Assembly: GCA_028683635.1 (NCBI GenBank)
Contig: JAQUHL010000057.1
Span: 1 to 8,799, forward strand
DNA from: Candidatus Cloacimonadota bacterium
Lineage (GTDB): Bacteria > Cloacimonadota > Cloacimonadia > Cloacimonadales > Cloacimonadaceae
Direction: 5' to 3'
Length of the DNA: 8,799 nt
This document shows positions 4,922 to 8,799 of this stretch, one piece after another. The position numbers were made by a program, and so were the translations under genes. Position 1 is the first letter of the stretch; each line of letters begins with the position of its first letter. Under the pieces are notes generated by a model, which made no database searches, had not been told where the DNA came from, and was given only the letters and a program-made list of their open reading frames with translations.

Positions 4922-7603
4922 TCAGAATTCGCTAAAGAAGACGAACCCGGGCACAAATTCATGTGCGTGAGTATAGGCCAGGGAAGCACCCATCTGGGTG
5001 GATAAAAAGAAAAACATGTTCAGATCCGCCTTAAGCTCCAATCCACCAGAGTAGTTGGCAACCACGTCATTGTCATCAATGGGCTGGGCAAGATCGAAAA
5101 ATAGCCCTCCACTGGGGTCTTCGATATAGATATTGGGGTTCCAGAATCCGTCTCTGATCTCAAGCAGATTTTTGGAAAAAGTGGTTTGAGCTTTGAATCC
5201 TTTGTTGGTTTCGATACCATCCTCATATCCACGTAAAGCACTGAAGATTTCATCTTTATCCGCTTGGGGATCATAGGCCAGATGCAGCTTTAGTTTCAGG
5301 TCGGAAGCCCAAGGCATGAGAATGCAGAAATTGTGCAAGCTTTCATATCCTTCCCTCCGGCGGTCTGAGGAAGTGAAGGAAGTGCTTTCCAGATTCATCC
5401 GAAAGCGGTTAAAGTTCTGAATACCATAGTAGTTGAAGCCTAAATCCAGATAAGGTGACCAGATTTTACGCTGGTAGTCGGTTTTGGTAGTAAAAGTGAG
5501 CCCTGGCTTGAGGGTGTCCAAGCCATAATTCAATCTCTTGATCAGGAAGGCATATTGATCCGAAACCAGTTTTTCTTTGTCATAACTCGTATAATAGGTG
5601 CTTTGGTAGATAGGTTTGAAGAGTCTGTTTTCCAAGGATAGATCGAGCTTAACCTTCTTTAGATAGAAATCGTAGATGATCCCAGCTTCCCAGCTTGGAA
5701 AATGACCCACAACATCTGCTCCGCTCATGAGATAACCAGCGCTGGCGCTGTCTTTGGTGGCATAGAATATGGGAAAACGAAACTGCCGGGGAACCACCAG
5801 ATGTCTTAAGTTGCTCCAGTAATTACCTTTGGAGATCCGGATCCCGGGAATGTAATCTTCTGGTGGAACTTCTTTGAGTTGAGAGAAGGGGGCAGCCTTG
5901 GAGCGGAAAGTCATTTCCTGAAGGGGATAAAGTAGGGTTCTATGGCTACCAAGCTCATAACCCTCTCCGGATAGACTCAGATAATAGCAGTTTTTACCGC
6001 TGGTATCAAGCACAGCATCGCTCATAAAGTCCGAGCCATCGATCCGAAAGCTTTTGCCTGTATTGAGTTCATAGATATAGGATTGCAGAAACTCCCCATA
6101 ATTGGCTGTGAAATATAGCTTGTTCCCATCCACTGAAGTGATAACTTCCCGGCGGGGAGTATCGATTAATGGGACAAGCGCCAGAGTCTGCTGATCAAGC
6201 TCATAAATACTGCTATTTTTCCAGTAGCTTTTGGCATTGAGGAAAGTCCTGCCCATGCTGTGGAAGATCCCGTGGATAACGGCTTCCGAGCTTAATAGTT
6301 GCTCAGGTTCTGCACCATCTTTGATAACGAGTAATTCAGAGCCTTTTTGTTGGTCAAGATCTCTGGCGATGATAATCCTGTTGCTGTCCAGAACGCAAAA
6401 AGCCCTGATTTGTCCTGAAGTGAGCATTTTCTTTTTACCGCTTGAAAGCGACTTCTGCCAGATCTCTGTTTCGGTTCCGACTCCCATATCGAAGTTATTG
6501 CCAAATCCTGCTTTGTTTTCCTGGCGGGAATAGAAAAGTGTATCGCCAACTATCTGGTATCCAGCCGGATAACCTGTGCCTTGTTCGTGCAGGAGAGAAG
6601 ATTTCATTTGCTCGGGATCATAATTCATCAGCCTATATACTGGGAAACTTGTTCCAGCCGAGGTTTTCACAGCCTCGAAGGTGGTATAATTCAGGCTATC
6701 CCCATTTTTGGAAAGGTTATATTTGTACCAGCCATTGTTACTGTGGAAGGTTTGAGGCAGGCGGTAATCCTGAGCCACCCATTCTTCATAATCCACCCAT
6801 TCGTCCCACAATGCTGCAAGGCTTTTACCATATATCTTCCTGGCACTGTAATCCAAGCCCAGAGCTGGGAAAACCGGAGATAGATAGGCAAAAAGCCTGC
6901 GACCGTTTTTATCGAACAAGCGGGCAAAAGAATCCTTGCCATAGGTCTCGGCCAGATAGTCAAAGAAACCACCTCCAAAATTGTAGAAGTGGGCATGAGG
7001 AGTATCCAGGCTATACCAATTTGCCTTCTTGGCTCTGGGGAGCTTGTTAAATTTGGCAAGAGAACGGTTTATGGCAGGGTATTCTCCCCCATTTAACCTT
7101 CCGGAATTGACGTTGTGAGCAGATTCACCATAGACAGTGATTCCTTCGATCACCCACATGGGGCTATAGTAATTGGGATGCAAGATGTTGCCAAAGAGGA
7201 TACGCAACCCCTTGGGAAGGCCTCCTTCTTTGGTGATGTGCAAGATATGGATGTATTCATGAACGCCCACTTCCTGCCACCAATCTTCAAAGAAGGAAAG
7301 GCTGACATCGGTGGGACTATGCCGGAAAAGGCAAATCATGTTTCCAACCGGATCTGCATAGCCATTGGCGGTATTGCCCATATCTTCGATCAGGATGGGA
7401 ATCCTGGAGCGTTCATTTCCTGTGAGGTCCTCCACATAGGGGCGATAGTGTTCCATGGTTCTTAACAGGCTATAGGCTTCCAGTTCCATGTCTTTCCTGT
7501 AAAAGATCTCAAAGTGCCCAGTATAAATGGTCTTCCAATCCGTAAAAGCACCCAGGCAGAGTGGTAGCAAAAGTAGTAACAGGATAAAAAACTTTCTATT
7601 CAT
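4922..7603 (-). CDS. Secreted HExxH zinc metalloprotease with propeller-like middle and C-terminal beta-barrel-like region
   Basis: The product is 893 residues. It begins with a clear signal peptide (MNRKFFILLLLLLPLCLGA, likely cut before FTDW). Residues about 20-280 form a peptidase MA-like, gluzincin-type domain: H115-E-Y-I-H119 is the zinc-binding motif, and MWVIEG (E153) fits the P-x-W-x-x-EG segment that supplies the third ligand. Residues about 285-580 contain repeated short blades (DTLFYSR, NRIIIARD, NKLYFTANYG, NCYYLSLSGEG), consistent with a TolB/WD40-like beta-propeller. From about 600 to the end, alternating polar/aromatic strands (GLTFTTKTDY, YLDLGFNYYG, LKLKLHLAYD) and a final aromatic residue (FVFFSEF) suggest an outer-membrane beta-barrel. 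The inferred location is the outer membrane, with the protease and propeller on one face. AGAGGA (7609-7614), 5 nt before ATG 7603, supports the start. Substrate is unknown. Confidence is high for the protease domain and signal peptide, moderate for the propeller, and lower for the barrel. Confidence 0.82.
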   Translation of the reverse strand: MNRKFFILLLLLLPLCLGAFTDWKTIYTGHFEIFYRKDMELEAYSLLRTMEHYRPYVEDLTGNERSRIPILIEDMGNTANGYADPVGNMICLFRHSPTDVSLSFFEDWWQEVGVHEYIHILHITKEGGLPKGLRILFGNILHPNYYSPMWVIEGITVYGESAHNVNSGRLNGGEYPAINRSLAKFNKLPRAKKANWYSLDTPHAHFYNFGGGFFDYLAETYGKDSFARLFDKNGRRLFAYLSPVFPALGLDYSARKIYGKSLAALWDEWVDYEEWVAQDYRLPQTFHSNNGWYKYNLSKNGDSLNYTTFEAVKTSAGTSFPVYRLMNYDPEQMKSSLLHEQGTGYPAGYQIVGDTLFYSRQENKAGFGNNFDMGVGTETEIWQKSLSSGKKKMLTSGQIRAFCVLDSNRIIIARDLDQQKGSELLVIKDGAEPEQLLSSEAVIHGIFHSMGRTFLNAKSYWKNSSIYELDQQTLALVPLIDTPRREVITSVDGNKLYFTANYGEFLQSYIYELNTGKSFRIDGSDFMSDAVLDTSGKNCYYLSLSGEGYELGSHRTLLYPLQEMTFRSKAAPFSQLKEVPPEDYIPGIRISKGNYWSNLRHLVVPRQFRFPIFYATKDSASAGYLMSGADVVGHFPSWEAGIIYDFYLKKVKLDLSLENRLFKPIYQSTYYTSYDKEKLVSDQYAFLIKRLNYGLDTLKPGLTFTTKTDYQRKIWSPYLDLGFNYYGIQNFNRFRMNLESTSFTSSDRRREGYESLHNFCILMPWASDLKLKLHLAYDPQADKDEIFSALRGYEDGIETNKGFKAQTTFSKNLLEIRDGFWNPNIYIEDPSGGLFFDLAQPIDDNDVVANYSGGLELKADLNMFFFLSTQMGASLAYTHAHEFVPGFVFFSEF

Positions 7604-7608
7604 TATAA

Positions 7609-7614
7609 TCCTCT
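7609..7614 (-). promoter_or_regulatory. Ribosome binding site AGAGGA for the metalloprotease gene
   Basis: AGAGGA on the minus strand lies 5 nt before ATG 7603. It begins almost at the transcription start predicted from the promoter at 7623-7651, so the leader would be very short. Confidence 0.65.
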
Positions 7615-7622
7615 ATCTGGGC

Positions 7623-7651
7623 TTTGTATTGGAACAAGATGTTTGTGTCAA
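7623..7651 (-). promoter_or_regulatory. Sigma70-type promoter for the metalloprotease-zupT operon
   Basis: Read on the minus strand, a perfect -35 TTGACA (7651-7646) is followed by a 17-bp spacer and a -10 of TACAAA (7628-7623, four of six matches to TATAAT). Transcription would start near 7616, giving a leader of about 13 nt that still includes the AGAGGA ribosome binding site. The Bacteroidota-type -7 motif TAnnTTTG was looked for and not seen. Confidence 0.55.
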
Positions 7652-7730
7652 GATATTTCAAAATTTTTCTTGTGCTTACAATTCCCTAACCAAAGTAAGC
7701 CATCTATATACAAAACCCGAAAAACACCAG

Positions 7731-7755
7731 CGTCCAAACGTCAAACGTCAAAACG
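7731..7755. repeat. Short tandem repeat, unit CGTCAAA
   Basis: Three imperfect head-to-tail copies are visible: CGTCCAAA (7731-7738), CGTCAAA (7739-7745) and CGTCAAAA (7746-7753), followed by CG. A related AAACGTC recurs at 7874-7880. The array lies between the terminator of one gene and the promoter of the next. It is too short for a CRISPR array and has no coding role. Its function is unknown. Confidence 0.5.
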
Positions 7756-7894
7756 CATTATCATGCCACAAAGTCAGAACAGGATCAGAAAAGAATAGAA
7801 CAGGGTTAGCAGAGAGTTGGAAGAGGATGGAACAGGGGAAATTAAGGAAAATCAGAGAATCGGGAAGATCGGTAAACGTCGGGAAAACTACAAG

Positions 7895-7924
7895 AAAAAG
7901 GGGCACGATCTTTCGATCGTGCCC
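7895..7924 (-). terminator. Intrinsic (rho-independent) terminator of the secreted-protein gene
   Basis: On the minus strand the arms GGGCACGATC and GATCGTGCCC form a perfect 10-bp stem closed by a GAAA (GNRA-type) loop and followed by CTTTTTC. The hairpin begins 75 nt downstream of the stop codon at 7999. On the plus strand the same hairpin is followed by ATCATAGG with no T-tract, so it should act on minus-strand transcripts only. It separates the secreted-protein gene from the metalloprotease promoter. Confidence 0.9.
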
Positions 7925-7998
7925 ATCATAGGTTCATGGCAGGAGCCTAAGATTACTCATTTTTACAATGCGCATAGGCATCCTATAGTCATTTGATA

Positions 7999-8799
7999 CT
8001 ATTTCAGCATTATCATCTTTTTGGTGCTGGTATATTTACCACTATTCATCCGGTAGAAATAGATACCACTGGAAACATTGCGTCCACTATCATCTGTACC
8101 GTTCCAGGTAACACTGTGAACACCAGCTTTTTTGGTTTCGTTGACCAGGGTTCGCACCCGTTGGCCGAGGATGTTGTAAACCTCGATTCGGACAGGTGCG
8201 CTGTCCTTGATGCTGAAATGAATGGTGGTGCTGGGGTTGAAGGGATTGGGGTAGTTGTTTTTCAGTTCAGTTACCAGAGGAGTTATTTGATCTTCGTTTG
8301 AGACGTGGATTGCAGTTCCCATCAGGGGAATGATCGTGGTTTCAGCTTCCGGATCATCGGAATTGATGACGAGTATCCCGGAGAAATTTCCAAACAGACC
8401 ATTGGGGTTGAACATGACGTCCATCTCGAGGCTGGATCCGGATTGAATCACAAATTCCATCTCGGTAAGCAGATCTGTTCCAGCGGGAGAGAGGAAGAAA
8501 GGTTCCTCAATTTGCATGCTGCCCAGCATCACTGCAGTTCCGGTATTGGTGATGGTAATCGGTAAAGTTGCAGTTTCGCTTTGCAGAATTTCTGGGAAGT
8601 TAAGTGCATCGGTGCTGATCAGGATGCTTGGAGCTCCATTGGTGCCACCCAGGGCGGGGAAGATGATCTCATCGATCCATGCGCAGTCAGAGCCACTGGT
8701 ATAGGCACTGTCTTTTACATAATCCCATTTGAAGGTGGTGACTCCGGGATTTACGGGATAGCTTTCCTGGCTCCAATCCACATCACCGGACCAAGATCC
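7999..8799 (-). CDS. Large secreted protein, C-terminal part with T9SS-type sorting domain (runs off right edge)
   Basis: The minus-strand frame is open from the window edge to TAG at 7999-8001, giving 266 residues of a longer protein. The GTG at 8781 is not a real start, because the frame continues upstream (GSWSGDVDWS...). Residues 1-48 look like the end of a jelly-roll, MAM/adhesin-like module (TFKWDYVKD, DCAWIDEIIFP). Residues about 56-165 form an immunoglobulin-like, ASH/HYDIN-type module (LPITITNTGTA, GILVINSDDPEA). Residues 183-266 form a FlgD-Ig-like type A sorting domain: NYPNPFNPST, VYNILGQRVRTL, SGIYFYRM and a lysine-containing end KKMIMLK. In FCB bacteria this tail directs export through the type IX (Por) secretion system and surface attachment or release. 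The catalytic or adhesive function lies in the missing N-terminal part. The terminator at 7895-7924 ends this transcript. Confidence 0.88.
   Translation of the reverse strand, partial: GSWSGDVDWSQESYPVNPGVTTFKWDYVKDSAYTSGSDCAWIDEIIFPALGGTNGAPSILISTDALNFPEILQSETATLPITITNTGTAVMLGSMQIEEPFFLSPAGTDLLTEMEFVIQSGSSLEMDVMFNPNGLFGNFSGILVINSDDPEAETTIIPLMGTAIHVSNEDQITPLVTELKNNYPNPFNPSTTIHFSIKDSAPVRIEVYNILGQRVRTLVNETKKAGVHSVTWNGTDDSGRNVSSGIYFYRMNSGKYTSTKKMIMLK

Larger units (their letters stand above)
7604..7998. other. Intergenic region between the secreted-protein gene and the metalloprotease gene
   Basis: This 395-bp stretch has no supportable gene. From right to left on the minus strand it holds the tail after the secreted-protein stop, an intrinsic terminator (7895-7924), a purine-rich tract on the plus strand (about 7781-7900, 94 of 120 bases purine), a short CGTCAAA repeat (7731-7755) and the metalloprotease promoter (7623-7651). 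A 134-codon plus-strand frame (7527-7931) crosses the whole area but lacks protein-like composition and overlaps the antisense start of the protease gene. The stretch 7652-7730 is A/T-rich with nothing recognisable. Confidence 0.6.

Noticed and set aside
6442..7050. 202-codon plus-strand frame
   Set aside because: It is antisense to the metalloprotease gene, with Arg/Cys/Pro/His-rich composition typical of a shadow frame.
7546..7603. Possible lipoprotein signal (LLPLC) in the metalloprotease leader
   Set aside because: The residues before Cys (Leu-Pro-Leu) do not fit the lipobox L-[ASTVI]-[GAS]-C; an ordinary signal peptidase I site after LGA fits better.
7731..7755. CRISPR-like repeat
   Set aside because: The units are 7-8 bp and directly abutting, with no spacers and no cas genes nearby.
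7527..7931. 134-codon plus-strand frame crossing the intergenic region
   Set aside because: It overlaps the antisense start of the protease gene, translates a purine-rich tract and a terminator stem into low-complexity Lys/Arg sequence, and has no recognisable domain.
7974..7986. Small hairpin ATAGG-CAT-CCTAT just after the secreted-protein stop
   Set aside because: A 5-bp A/T-rich stem with no T-tract is too weak to call, and the strong terminator lies just downstream.

Overview
The window looks like a chromosomal segment of an FCB-group bacterium, most likely a Cloacimonadota (Cloacimonetes)-type organism. This rests mainly on the last protein, which ends in a type IX secretion-style (por) C-terminal sorting domain (NYPNPFNPST ... 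GIYFYRM). The 893-residue secreted protease/propeller/barrel protein fits the same group. The phylum call is an inference from sequence style, not a database result.

Layout: (1) 1-648, minus strand: the N-terminal half of a major facilitator superfamily (MFS) transporter that runs off the left edge. (2) 649-809: a divergent intergenic region with a 19-bp inverted repeat (TTGACA-N7-TGTCAA). (3) 810-4041, plus strand: a two-gene operon for a flavin/iron-sulfur amine or amino-acid dehydrogenase. The first gene is a large electron-transfer subunit fusing a [2Fe-2S] ferredoxin, an FAD/NAD(P) oxidoreductase, a two-cluster [4Fe-4S] ferredoxin, an unassigned linker domain and a BFD-like [2Fe-2S] domain. 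The second is a DAO-family catalytic subunit of the SoxB/HcnC/proline dehydrogenase beta type. (4) 4077-7603, minus strand: a probable two-gene operon in which a secreted HEYIH zinc metalloprotease with propeller and barrel regions is followed by a ZupT-like ZIP metal transporter; a good sigma70-type promoter precedes it. (5) 7604-7998: a 395-bp intergenic region holding that promoter, a short CGTCAAA tandem repeat, a purine-rich tract and a strong minus-strand intrinsic terminator. (6) 7999-8799, minus strand: the C-terminal 266 residues of a large secreted protein that runs off the right edge.

Functionally, the dehydrogenase subunits probably oxidise an amino acid or secondary amine. Electrons would pass from the DAO-type FAD through the Fe-S chain to NAD(P) or another carrier. 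The divergent MFS gene is a plausible but unproven substrate transporter. The protease and the ZIP transporter share a likely transcript, which suggests a zinc link. No CRISPR array, tRNA, rRNA, insertion sequence or phage gene was seen. The most distinctive items are the multi-cofactor fused electron-transfer subunit and the protease-propeller-barrel protein coupled to a metal importer.
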